DNA of 37,599 bases from JBGTCD01 sp041749015 (GCA_041749015.1 JBGTCD010000093.1:1-37599); one strand, 5' to 3'. Numbered from the stretch's first letter, positions 8,990-16,415 are shown. Numbers and translations: made by a program. The notes: generated by a model from the letters alone, not told the origin.

Positions 8990-9631
8990 TTATTTTACCA
9001 CATCAAAACGCATCCCCACCCTAATCTTTTCCCAGCTCATCACTATCGCACCTGAATCACTCTCACCCTCGATTGTATAGGTGAGTCTTTGTACAGGGAC
9101 TTCCAGAATTTCGGGAGTGACGGTTACCCTGACCACATCATTGTCTTCCTTATATTCCTCGGCGAGATGGGAGTCATAAACCTTATTGAGGATGAGGGTC
9201 CACTCCTCCTTGCCGGGAATGGTGTAAAACCCATAGGTACCAGCCGGTACTTCAGTGTCCTGGACCTTAATACTAGTGCTAATTTCTACAGCAGTAGCCC
9301 AATGTGAACCGCTGACCCATACCTGGTCATAAGAGACAAGGCCATTCCAGATCACTCTGCCCCTCACTCCAGGAGAACCATAATTAATGGTAATATGGGC
9401 AGGACCTACCATCCCATGGGCCTCCCGCCTTGCACTGCCCTTAAAAGTATCCACAGGTATTAGGCCTTGATTCACCTACTCGGCATAATCTACCATAAAG
9501 AGTTGTTGCTCCTCTTCCATTTTTGATTTTTCATCAACTGCAAGGATGGTCTCCGAAGTTTCTTTTTTTTCAGGGCTACATCCTGATACTATTATTGAAA
9601 GGGTAAAAAGAGAAAATATGGCGTACCTCAT
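8990..9631 (-). pseudogene. DUF2911 lipoprotein gene interrupted by an in-frame UAG
   Basis: On the minus strand one frame runs from ATG at 9631 to the stop at 8990, broken only by TAG at 9478-9476. The first 51 codons encode a lipoprotein signal (MRYAIFSLFTLSIIVSGC, lipobox Cys18) and a charged linker; the part after the stop is a complete DUF2911 domain (ITINYGSPGVRGRVIWNGL, YDQVWVSGSHWATAVEIS, VPAGTYGFYTIPGKEEWTLI). A GTG follows the TAG directly and could restart translation, but that product would lack its export signal. One C-to-T change (CAG to TAG) would explain the stop. Either a recent pseudogene, a sequencing error, or readthrough/reinitiation. It starts 39 bases after the M3 peptidase gene and is probably in its operon. 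DUF2911 function is unknown. Confidence 0.8.
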
Positions 9632-9670
9632 GGTTTGTTTCTTTAGGATGATATTTTCAAAATTAAAAAA

Positions 9671-11398
9671 TTACAGGGAATTGAGTTCTTCTTTTACAAA
9701 TCCGGTAAGATTTTTTATGTAGGCACTGCTAAAATCAAATTTGATTCCTGCCGCCTCGTATATTTCAGGAATAGTCCTGGTATACCCAAGTTTCAGAGCA
9801 TTCATATAGCCCTGGAGCCCTTCCGTTTTGTTTTCCCGGTAGTTTTTCCAAATGGCGATAGCCCCAAGCTGGGCCATCCCATACTCTATATAATAGAATG
9901 GCACCTCAAAAAGATGAAGCTGTTTTTGCCACATTTTTTCACGAAAATGTTGCAACCCTTCCCAATCAGTATGGGTATCAGAAAATTGCTCTAATATTTC
10001 ACTCCAGGCGATGGTGCGCTCACCTTCAGTATGTTCAGGATTTTCGTAAATCCAATGCTGGAATTTATCGATGACTGATACCCACGGCAAGGTTTCAATA
10101 ATTTGTTCGAGGTGTTCTTGTTTGGCCCTTTTTAAATCCTCAGGGTTATCAAAAAACAAATCCCAATGGTCCATAGAAATCAATTCCATGGCCATAGAGG
10201 CCAACTCGGCCACCTCACTTGGGGTGCTTTTAAATTTGTTGAGTTCAAGGGGGTGGGCCAAAAAAGAATGCACTGCATGGCCGCCTTCATGCATCAGAGT
10301 CACCAAATCCCTAAGGGTAGAGGTCGCATTCATGAATATAAATGGCGCACCTGATTCGGCCAAGGGGTAGTTATACCCTCCAGGAGCCTTACCTTTTCGA
10401 GATTCCAGGTCGAAGTGCCCCATTTCCTTCATTATTTGGAGGCAGGCACCTAAATAAGGATCGATTCTGGTGAAACATTCTATGGATTTATTCAATAACT
10501 CTTCGGAATTGTTAAAGGGCTTGAGCGGTGGGCGACCCAGTAGATCTACGGCCTTATCCCAGGGCTTTATGTTCTCAATACCCATATTTTTCTTCCGCTC
10601 CAAGACGAGTTCATCCAAAATGGGCACCACCGCGGTAGCCACTGAATCATGAAAGTCAAAGCAATCCTGCGGGCTATAATCAAACCGGCCCATTGCCTTA
10701 AACATATAATCCCTGAAGTTGGGGAAATCGGCATTAGTGGACACCTGGTGGCGCAGCTGAATCAGCTTATTGAACAAAGCATCGAATTGGGCATTATCCT
10801 TAAACCTTCTTTCATTGATTTTTAGAAAAGCCTCTTCCCTTTTGGAGCGATCGGGCCATTGAAGCCGCACTGCCGCTTGCTGCAGGGTCATTTCCTGCCC
10901 ATCCAATGTTACCATCATAGTTCCGGTGATCCGGCCATATTCCGTGGCCGCCTTATTGATCTCCGTGTAAATGGGGATGTTCTCCTCCCGGTATATTTCT
11001 ATATCTTTTTCAACATTTCTGACCAAAATATCAAACCCTCGCTCCTTTTTCAATGCTTCTACATGCTCCGAGGCCATCAACTTTTTATTGAGCTTATCAG
11101 AATATGGTGCGATTTGAGGCTGGATATTTTTGATAAAATCTTCATACTGATCGCTGTATTCCGGATTTTCGGTATAACAAGTCATCCTGATATACCGCCA
11201 GGCCAGGTCTTCCGATACTACAGCTTCCAATTCACTCATATCCTTAAGCCAGGATTTCAGGTCTTGAGGATTTCCAATATTTCGATCCAGAAGGGCATCG
11301 TACCAGGGTTTCAATCCCTCCCATGTGGTAATCTTAAATGTCTCAGGCAGTAAATTTCTTTCGGGCTTTTGCCCGGCTTTGATTTCAGGTAATTCCAT
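9671..11398 (-). CDS. M3 family oligoendopeptidase (zinc metallopeptidase)
   Basis: This 575-residue protein is a thimet/PepF-like M3 peptidase that cleaves short peptides in the cytoplasm. The zinc site HEGGH is at residues 370-374 (TLMHEGGHAVHSFLA), and the downstream SEVAELASMAMEL supplies the third Glu ligand (about residue 395-398). There is no signal peptide. Length is usual for the family. Its ATG lies one base after the stop codon of the ferredoxin-reductase-like gene (TGATATG), so the two are surely co-transcribed and probably translationally coupled, although no functional link is evident. Confidence 0.92.
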   Translation of the reverse strand: MELPEIKAGQKPERNLLPETFKITTWEGLKPWYDALLDRNIGNPQDLKSWLKDMSELEAVVSEDLAWRYIRMTCYTENPEYSDQYEDFIKNIQPQIAPYSDKLNKKLMASEHVEALKKERGFDILVRNVEKDIEIYREENIPIYTEINKAATEYGRITGTMMVTLDGQEMTLQQAAVRLQWPDRSKREEAFLKINERRFKDNAQFDALFNKLIQLRHQVSTNADFPNFRDYMFKAMGRFDYSPQDCFDFHDSVATAVVPILDELVLERKKNMGIENIKPWDKAVDLLGRPPLKPFNNSEELLNKSIECFTRIDPYLGACLQIMKEMGHFDLESRKGKAPGGYNYPLAESGAPFIFMNATSTLRDLVTLMHEGGHAVHSFLAHPLELNKFKSTPSEVAELASMAMELISMDHWDLFFDNPEDLKRAKQEHLEQIIETLPWVSVIDKFQHWIYENPEHTEGERTIAWSEILEQFSDTHTDWEGLQHFREKMWQKQLHLFEVPFYYIEYGMAQLGAIAIWKNYRENKTEGLQGYMNALKLGYTRTIPEIYEAAGIKFDFSSAYIKNLTGFVKEELNSL

Positions 11399-11399
11399 A

Positions 11400-12512
11400 T
11401 CAGCCTATTTGTATTTTTACGTCATCGGTAAGTGGGTGCCCTACGCAAGTCAGCACATACCCTTCTGCCAATTCAGAATCAGAAAGCCCCTCTTCTTCAT
11501 CCAACTTTACCCTGCCTGAAATAAGCTTACCACGACACGCAGTGCATAGACCGGACTGGCAACTGAACGGAAGATCAATACCCAGGTCCAAGGCTGTTTC
11601 CAGGATGGTGCTGTCAGGCTTTACGGTAAACTTATGGTCCTGCCCGTCATAAACTACCGTAACCACCCGGCTGATAATCGCATCACTGCTAGCAGCAACC
11701 ACCTTTTCTTCTTTATTGATGGTACCGGATACAAAGCTTTCCTTAAAAGTCTTGTTTTTAGGAATCCCCTGCCCTTCAAGTAGGGTAGTGACGTTATTCA
11801 TCATACCTTCAGGACCGCACATGAGATAGGTGGTCGAGTCCAGGCCCCAGTTTGGGATCCTCTCGAAGAGCTTGACCAGCATGTCGTGATTCAATAGTCC
11901 GGAATACCCCTGCCAATTCATAGGAGCATTGTCCAGTACATGAATCACCCTCAACCGGCCCTCATATTTGGTCTGCAGGTTTTCAAGTTCAGATTTAAAA
12001 ATAATGCTTTCAACATTTCGATTGCAATAAACTAAAGAAACAATGCTCTCCGGCTCCTGGACCAGCAATGACTTGATAATCGACATCATCGGGGTGATGC
12101 CACTACCACCGGCAAACATGATCAGGTGCCTTTTTTGGTCGGCCTTGAATTCAGTAGTGAAATTACCCATGGGCTCCATCACTTTGATGGTCTCCCCTGC
12201 TTTGAGGGTATCATTCAAGTGGTTGGACATCAGGCCGTTTTCTACCCGTTTTACTGAAACCTCGATGGTATCTTGCTCCACATAGGGTGAGCTGCAGATC
12301 GAATAGGCCCTGCGGACCTCTTTCTCGCCTATGGTTTTGATGAGTGTTAGAAACTGGCCGGACCGAAAGGTTATTACCGGCTGAGGCTGTTCAAAAACAA
12401 TGCGGATGGCATCGGGTGTCTCCCTGACGACTTCCTTTACCTTTAAATTAAAATAATGATCTGATTTTGGCTCTTGGGCCGGTTTATCTTTTTTAAAAAA
12501 ACTAAAAGCCAT
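11400..12512 (-). CDS. PaaE-like ferredoxin-NADP reductase with C-terminal 2Fe-2S domain
   Basis: This 370-residue flavoprotein passes electrons from NAD(P)H through FAD to a plant-type 2Fe-2S centre. Residues about 20-120 form the FAD-binding barrel (RAYSICSSPY), about 125-250 the NAD(P)-binding domain (MFAGGSGITPMMSIIKSLL), and the end is a ferredoxin domain with cluster ligands Cys318, Cys323, Cys326 and Cys356 (CQSGLCTAC). The architecture equals PaaE, the reductase of phenylacetyl-CoA epoxygenase, but no paaABCD genes are near, so it more likely serves another oxygenase or desaturase; for that reason no symbol is given. It is the first gene of a minus-strand operon with the M3 peptidase. 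Confidence 0.85.
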   Translation of the reverse strand: MAFSFFKKDKPAQEPKSDHYFNLKVKEVVRETPDAIRIVFEQPQPVITFRSGQFLTLIKTIGEKEVRRAYSICSSPYVEQDTIEVSVKRVENGLMSNHLNDTLKAGETIKVMEPMGNFTTEFKADQKRHLIMFAGGSGITPMMSIIKSLLVQEPESIVSLVYCNRNVESIIFKSELENLQTKYEGRLRVIHVLDNAPMNWQGYSGLLNHDMLVKLFERIPNWGLDSTTYLMCGPEGMMNNVTTLLEGQGIPKNKTFKESFVSGTINKEEKVVAASSDAIISRVVTVVYDGQDHKFTVKPDSTILETALDLGIDLPFSCQSGLCTACRGKLISGRVKLDEEEGLSDSELAEGYVLTCVGHPLTDDVKIQIG

Positions 12513-12694
12513 AGCTGAATTTAAAATTTACACATTGAAGCAAAATGAGGAAGCTTCATGGATTAAAAACATTGAAACCCGGCATAGGTTCCATTCGGGT
12601 ACAAAAGTAATGAGTATTGACCAACATGGAAAGTTATAACAGGAACTAAGCACTGGTAAATTGAGGTAAGCATGATTAAGCCGCCAAAATTCAC

Positions 12695-12702
12695 TATTTT
12701 TG
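12695..12702 (+). promoter_or_regulatory. -7 promoter element of purB
   Basis: TATTTTTG matches TAnnTTTG exactly and lies 28 bases before the purB ATG at 12731. No convincing -33 element is visible. The 218-base divergent gap 12513-12730 holds no gene; it also contains a small inverted repeat, TGAAGC (12536-12541) and GCTTCA (12553-12558), of unknown meaning. Confidence 0.5.
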
Positions 12703-12730
12703 CCCTTCCTTAAATTTCAATGCCAAAACA

Positions 12731-14071
12731 ATGACTCCATCTTTAATGGCCATTTCACCCGTTGACGGCAGGTATGCTTCAAAAACCAGGGTACTCGGTG
12801 ATTATTATTCTGAATTTGCCCTGATAAAATACCGGCTTTTGGTAGAAATCGAGTACTTCATTGCCCTTGAGGAGCTGGCTGGAATACCACAGGTCAAGCT
12901 CAATCAAAAACAAAAGAAAGGCCTGAGGGATATTGTAAAGCACTTTGACCCAAAGGAGGCTGCCGCCATCAAGAAAATTGAAGAAAAGACCAACCATGAT
13001 GTAAAGGCGGTAGAATACTACCTCAAGAAAAAAATGGAGCCGCTGGGACTTTCCAAAGCTCTGGAGTTCATCCATTTCGGACTTACCTCTCAGGATATTA
13101 ACAATACTGCCATTCCCATGGCCCATAAAGATGCCCTGGAATCCGTACTGCTGCCTGCTTATGAGGATCTGGTGAATGCGATAAAAAACATGGCCAAAGG
13201 ATGGAAAAATATTCCCATGCTGGCCCGTACTCACGGACAGCCGGCCTCTCCTACCCGGCTTGGTAAGGAATTTTCGGTATTTGCAGAACGGCTTTCAGGA
13301 CAGATAAAATTACTCAAGGCGGTGCCCCATGCGGCTAAGTTTGGCGGTGCTACGGGTAATTTCAATGCCCATCATGCGGCATACCCTGACACCAACTGGC
13401 ATGGATTCGCTAAAGAATTTGTAGAAAAAAGACTAGGCCTCACCAGAAGCCACCCTACTACCCAGATAGAACATTACGACCACCTGGCTGCTCAGGCGGA
13501 TGGGCTCAAAAGGCTGAATACCATTCTCATTGATTTTTGCAGAGATATCTGGCAATATATTTCTCTGAACTACTTCACCCAAAATGTGATCAAAGGCGAG
13601 GTGGGGTCATCTGCCATGCCCCATAAGGTAAACCCTATAGATTATGAAAATGCAGAGGGCAATTTGGGACTGGCAAATGCCATCTTTGAGCACTTGTCAG
13701 CCAAGCTACCCATCTCCAGACTCCAGCGTGACCTTACCGACTCTACCGTGTTAAGAAACCTTGGGGTACCCATGGCCCATACCTTGATTTCCCTGTCTTC
13801 CATTTCCAAAGGGATCTCAAAACTTCAACTGAACCAAAAGGCACTGGCTGCCGACCTGGAAGCCAACTGGGCCGTAGTCGCTGAAGGGATCCAGACCATC
13901 CTGCGCAGGGAGGGCTATCCCGAGCCCTATGAAGCCCTGAAGGCACTCACCAGAGGCAATCAGGCCATCAACAAGGAGCGCATCGCTGAATTCATCACTA
14001 ATCTCAAGGTGAGCCCGGCAGTAAAAAAAGAGCTACTCAGTCTAAGTCCGGGGACTTATTTGGGGAAGTAG
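12731..14071 (+). CDS. purB: Adenylosuccinate lyase
   Basis: PurB catalyses two steps of purine synthesis in the cytoplasm: SAICAR to AICAR plus fumarate, and adenylosuccinate to AMP plus fumarate. The 446-residue product carries the fumarase/aspartase superfamily signature GSSAMPHKVNP at residues 292-302, the catalytic-site segment THGQPASPT at 167-175, and the HFGLTSQDINN motif at 115-125. Length and motifs match the E. coli-type PurB. It is transcribed alone, diverging from the reductase operon. It ends just before the repeat-rich island at 14.1 kb. Confidence 0.96.
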   Translation: MTPSLMAISPVDGRYASKTRVLGDYYSEFALIKYRLLVEIEYFIALEELAGIPQVKLNQKQKKGLRDIVKHFDPKEAAAIKKIEEKTNHDVKAVEYYLKKKMEPLGLSKALEFIHFGLTSQDINNTAIPMAHKDALESVLLPAYEDLVNAIKNMAKGWKNIPMLARTHGQPASPTRLGKEFSVFAERLSGQIKLLKAVPHAAKFGGATGNFNAHHAAYPDTNWHGFAKEFVEKRLGLTRSHPTTQIEHYDHLAAQADGLKRLNTILIDFCRDIWQYISLNYFTQNVIKGEVGSSAMPHKVNPIDYENAEGNLGLANAIFEHLSAKLPISRLQRDLTDSTVLRNLGVPMAHTLISLSSISKGISKLQLNQKALAADLEANWAVVAEGIQTILRREGYPEPYEALKALTRGNQAINKERIAEFITNLKVSPAVKKELLSLSPGTYLGK

Positions 14072-14159
14072 AATCCAAAGCTTTGGAGAGCCTTATCTAA
14101 CCAACTGCTCGAGGAAGCAGGGTGGAGATTCTTTGACAGTGAGTAAGGAAAAGTAAAAA

Positions 14160-14294
14160 GTCACCCTGAACTTGTTTCAGGGTCTGTGGAAGGGAACCCC
14201 TGAGGTCACCCTGAACTTGTTTCAGGATCTGTTGCAGGGTACCCCAGAAGTCACCCTGAACTTGTTTCAGGGTCTCATTGAGGGATGCTGAAAC
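14160..14294 (+). repeat. Three tandem 45-bp units with REP-like hairpins
   Basis: Units start at 14160, 14205 and 14250, exactly 45 bases apart. Each begins GTCACCCTGAACTTGTTTCA. The core ACCCTGAA-CTTGT-TTCAGGGT is a hairpin with an 8-base stem and 5-base loop (one mismatch in the second unit). The 18-20 bases between cores are also similar from unit 1 to unit 2, so this is a tandem duplication rather than dispersed insertion. Related CTGAACTTGTTTCAG elements are common between genes in many bacteria; in reading frame they give the familiar ETLKQVQGD-type spurious peptides. Confidence 0.9.
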
Positions 14295-14316
14295 AAGTTC
14301 AGCATGACTGTTAGGA
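14286..14316 (+). repeat. Hairpin element, left flank of the GIY-YIG gene
   Basis: TGCTGAA-ACAAG-TTCAGCA (14286-14304) is a 7-base-stem hairpin, the inverted form of the upstream array core. It is followed by TGACTGTTAGGA. The 29 bases from 14288 recur in the same orientation at 14667 on the other side of the nuclease gene, with 26 identical positions. Confidence 0.85.
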
Positions 14317-14340
14317 ACTAAATGACTATCGAAAAAAAAC

Positions 14341-14670
14341 ATGAAACAAGGATTTGTATACATTATGAGCAATAAAAACAGAACAACTATCTACATTGGT
14401 GTGACCAATGACTTAGAAAGAAGGGTGCTCGAACACAAATCGGGATTTGGTTCAGTATTTACAAAGAGATATTGCTTGCATGATTTGATTTACTACGAAT
14501 CAATATACGGAATGCAGAATGCCATTGACAGAGAAAAACAATTAAAAAATTGGCACAAGGAATGGAAATGGAACCTGATAAAAGAAGAGAATCCTAAATT
14601 AGAGGATTTAGCTGTGGATTGGTTTACAGAAAAAGAAATTGAGGAATATAAAGAGATGATGAGATTCTGA
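14341..14670 (+). CDS. Small GIY-YIG nuclease family protein
   Basis: This 109-residue protein is a stand-alone GIY-YIG domain: VYI (6-8), YIG (18-20), Arg27/Arg28 in LERRVLEH, and Glu65 in AIDREKQLKNW correspond to the metal-dependent nuclease active site. It is close to the YhbQ/UPF0213-type group abundant in Bacteroidota. The ATG at 14341 gives the family's usual MKQGFVYIM start. Direct copies of a hairpin element flank the gene, and its stop codon (14668-14670) lies inside the right copy, so gene and repeat are physically joined. A role in the spread or upkeep of the repeats is inference; a DNA-repair-like role is the alternative. Codons are more AT-rich than in purB next door, consistent with transfer. 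Confidence 0.88.
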   Translation: MKQGFVYIMSNKNRTTIYIGVTNDLERRVLEHKSGFGSVFTKRYCLHDLIYYESIYGMQNAIDREKQLKNWHKEWKWNLIKEENPKLEDLAVDWFTEKEIEEYKEMMRF

Positions 14671-14711
14671 AAGAAGTTCAGAATGACTGTTGGGACAAGT
14701 TCGGATTGACG
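14664..14711 (+). repeat. Hairpin element, right flank of the GIY-YIG gene
   Basis: ATTCTGAA-AGAAG-TTCAGAAT (14664-14684) forms a perfect 8-base stem with a 5-base loop and includes the GIY-YIG stop codon. TGACTGTTGGGA follows, matching the left flank, then a decayed further half copy, GACAAGTTCGGATTGAC (14694-14710). Confidence 0.85.
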
Positions 14712-14725
14712 GTAAAAAAGTAAAT

Positions 14726-15007
14726 ATGCTAGACACCCAAACAAAGAAAAGAATAGATGATTGCCGTGATATATTGGTAGGTAAACTGCCCTACCCAAAA
14801 GCGCAGATTGAGCAGATTACCATTGGCCTGTTCTACAAATTCATGGACGATATGGACCAGGAAGCCATAGAATTGGGCGGCACGGCTAAATTCTTTTCGG
14901 GTGATTATGAGAAATACGCTAGGGACAAGCTCTTTGACACCAAAGTAACTGCTGCTTAAATGCTGCGCTTATATTCTGATGCTATTGAATTCTTAAATCA
15001 GAATTGA
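14726..15007 (+). pseudogene. Remnant of a type I restriction-modification methyltransferase (HsdM N-terminus)
   Basis: From the ATG at 14726 the frame reads like the N-terminal helical domain of type I HsdM: MLDTQTKKRIDDCRDILVGK, then AQIEQITIGLFYKFMDDMD and FFSGDYEKYARDKLFD. A TAA at 14957-14959 ends it after 77 residues, but the same frame continues with MLRLYSDAIEFLNQN, which also matches HsdM, up to a TGA at 15005-15007. The S-adenosylmethionine-binding and NPPF catalytic parts are absent, as are hsdR and hsdS. The 77-residue piece could still be translated, but no methylase activity is possible. The gene was probably cut when the HTH/nucleotidyltransferase pair or other island DNA arrived. 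Confidence 0.8.
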
Positions 15008-15017
15008 TCTGCAACAA

Positions 15018-15106
15018 TATTCCGTATTCCGATAAGGTATAAAATTAAATAAACTATTGTTAATGAGGATTAAAAATAATAATATTACGTATTCGAATAT
15101 GGAATA
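15018..15106 (+). promoter_or_regulatory. Pair of inverted operator-like sequences before the HTH gene
   Basis: TATTCCGTATTCCGATAAGG (15018-15037) and, on the opposite strand of 15083-15106, TATTCCATATTCGAATACG share TATTCC-n-TATTC-nn-ATA. The second contains the perfect palindrome TATTCGAATA (15090-15099) and ends 8 bases before the ATG at 15115. The spacing and position suit binding by the HTH protein encoded downstream and thus autoregulation. The rest of the gap 15008-15114 is AT-rich. Confidence 0.5.
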
Positions 15107-15114
15107 AATATCTT

Positions 15115-15627
15115 ATGAATAGTGTACAACCGGTCATGAGCCCTCTGGATGTAGTCGTTTTGGTGAAGTTATGTTTACTGAAGGCTCCAGCATCCCAGGT
15201 GTCTTTAGCTAAAGATTTGGGTTTGAGCCAGTCTGAGATCAGTAAATCGATGGCGCGTTCGCGCTTTGCTGGTCTGCTTTTCGGAGCTGATCACCAGGTG
15301 ATGAGGCAAGGATTATTCGAATTCCTTAGATACGGCATTAGATATGCTTTTCCTCAGCAACCCGGACCCATCGTCAGAGGAATCCCTACTGCACATAGTG
15401 CACCCCCTTTGGCAGATCAAATCAGTAGTGATGAACCGTACGTATGGCCATCTGCATTTGGTCATGTAAGAGGGCATGGCATCGCACCGTTATATCCCAA
15501 GGCGGTAGATGCAGCCACCAGAGACTTGGAATTACACGAAGTGCTGGCCCTGATCGATGCCCTCAGGGTTGGTAGGGCAAGAGAACGTAATATAGCTGCA
15601 GAAGAATTAAAAAAGCGGATATGCTGA
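15115..15627 (+). CDS. Winged-helix (MarR-like) DNA-binding protein, putative antitoxin of a nucleotidyltransferase pair
   Basis: The 170-residue product has a helix-turn-helix near its start (about residues 10-55: LDVVVLVKLCLLK, then VSLAKDLGLSQSEISKSMAR). The C-terminal part has distinctive conserved-looking pieces, VRGIPTAHSAPPLADQI and YVWPSAFGHVRGHGIAPLYP, followed by an amphipathic helix (LHEVLALIDALRVGRARERN). Such proteins are annotated MarR-like or HTH. The gene overlaps the nucleotidyltransferase gene by 7 bases (ATGCTGA), a strong sign of a coupled pair, and has inverted operator-like sites just upstream. By analogy with AbiEi/AbiEii pairs it would be the antitoxin and repressor; this is inference, since its sequence is not obviously AbiEi. 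Confidence 0.65.
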   Translation: MNSVQPVMSPLDVVVLVKLCLLKAPASQVSLAKDLGLSQSEISKSMARSRFAGLLFGADHQVMRQGLFEFLRYGIRYAFPQQPGPIVRGIPTAHSAPPLADQISSDEPYVWPSAFGHVRGHGIAPLYPKAVDAATRDLELHEVLALIDALRVGRARERNIAAEELKKRIC

Positions 15628-16316
15628 AGAACACCCAAATCAACCGTGCCGTAACCAAAAAAATCGCAATTGCATTAGGCCCAATCAATGAGCAAGTTGT
15701 ATATGTAGGAGGGGCCGTGGTGAGTCTATACATCGATGACCCATCAGCTGATGATGTACGGCCCACCAAGGACATTGATTTCATAATGGAAATTGCCAGC
15801 CTTGGAGAGTTAGAATCGCTACGGGAAGCGTTGATTACTCGGGGATTTATCCAGACCGCCAGGGATACCGTCGTTTGCCGCTTTAGGTACGAGGATGTCC
15901 TGGTAGATGTGATGGCAACTGTACCTATTGGTTGGGCTCCTGGCAATCGCTGGTTTGAACAAGGATTTAATCTGGCAATTTCCTATGACATTGAAGATTT
16001 AAAAATACAGCTCTTACCGCTACCCCATTTTCTGGCTGCAAAGTTCGATGCCTTTTTTGACCGTGGTATTAAAGACCTATGGGCGAGCCATGACTATGAA
16101 GATATTGTATATTTATTCAATCATACTTCGGATATAGAAAAACAAGTTTTAAACTCAGAAGAAAAGGTCAAAAACTACCTTATGGAATGCGCATCTAAAA
16201 TCATTGAAAGTAAAAGTTTACAGGAAGGCATCGTAGGTAATATGTTTTATGAAGGGCAGGATCAGCGCTTTGATTTGATCATGCAAAAATTTACAATTAT
16301 TGCCAATGGCAATTAA
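15621..16316 (+). CDS. Nucleotidyltransferase-fold protein, putative toxin (AbiEii-like)
   Basis: This 231-residue protein shows the DNA polymerase beta-like nucleotidyltransferase signature: Gly30-Gly31 in VYVGGAVVSLY, the metal-binding pair Asp51 and Asp53 in RPTKDIDF, and a third acidic residue, Asp96, in VLVDVM. A later KDLWASHDYEDIVYLFN (about 145-162) resembles the C-terminal Asp motif of AbiEii/AbiGii-type enzymes. Relatives in toxin-antitoxin and abortive-infection systems add nucleotides to tRNA or other targets. It starts inside the end of the HTH gene and is probably translationally coupled to it. The catalytic residues are intact, so it should be active. An ordinary housekeeping transferase is less likely given the partner and island context. 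Confidence 0.7.
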   Translation: MLKNTQINRAVTKKIAIALGPINEQVVYVGGAVVSLYIDDPSADDVRPTKDIDFIMEIASLGELESLREALITRGFIQTARDTVVCRFRYEDVLVDVMATVPIGWAPGNRWFEQGFNLAISYDIEDLKIQLLPLPHFLAAKFDAFFDRGIKDLWASHDYEDIVYLFNHTSDIEKQVLNSEEKVKNYLMECASKIIESKSLQEGIVGNMFYEGQDQRFDLIMQKFTIIANGN

Positions 16317-16343
16317 CGACCACAAAAGCATAGAGCTTTAAGC

Positions 16344-16415
16344 ATGGGAAAATTGACCTGCACCTATTACGACATGGCAGGAAATGAAATCCTGGTAAAA
16401 GCCATTGCACAATAG
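16344..16415 (+). other. Short open frame of uncertain status in the gap 16317-16450
   Basis: ATG at 16344 opens a 23-codon frame (MGKLTCTYYDMAGNEILVKA...) ending in TAG at 16413-16415. I recognise no family. It may be the tail of a gene lost when the island formed, or chance. Nothing else is visible in the 134-base gap between the nucleotidyltransferase and the AbgT gene. Confidence 0.2.

Noticed and set aside
8965..8990. Weak AACCAT/ATGGTT inverted repeat between the convergent beta-propeller and DUF2911 genes
   Set aside because: Only a 6-base stem with a long loop and no clear T-run; not strong enough to call a terminator.
11400..12512. Phenylacetate-degradation locus
   Set aside because: The reductase has the PaaE layout but none of paaA-D, paaK, paaG or paaZ is nearby, so the pathway cannot be claimed.
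14074..14087. Perfect 14-base palindrome TCCAAAGCTTTGGA after purB
   Set aside because: It has no loop and no T-run, so it is a poor terminator; a palindrome this short can be chance, and no regulator is linked to it.
14160..14294. CRISPR-like array
   Set aside because: The units are palindromic, only three, and the 18-20-base segments between cores are themselves repeated; no cas gene is near.
14097..14372. Minus-strand open frame across the 45-bp repeats
   Set aside because: Its protein is the in-frame translation of the hairpin repeats (recurring TLKQVQGD), a well-known artefact; no domain or start context supports it.
14690..14725. Upstream ATG at 14690 for the hsdM remnant
   Set aside because: The extra 12 codons lie in the hairpin repeat flank; HsdM proteins begin with the MLD... 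found at 14726.
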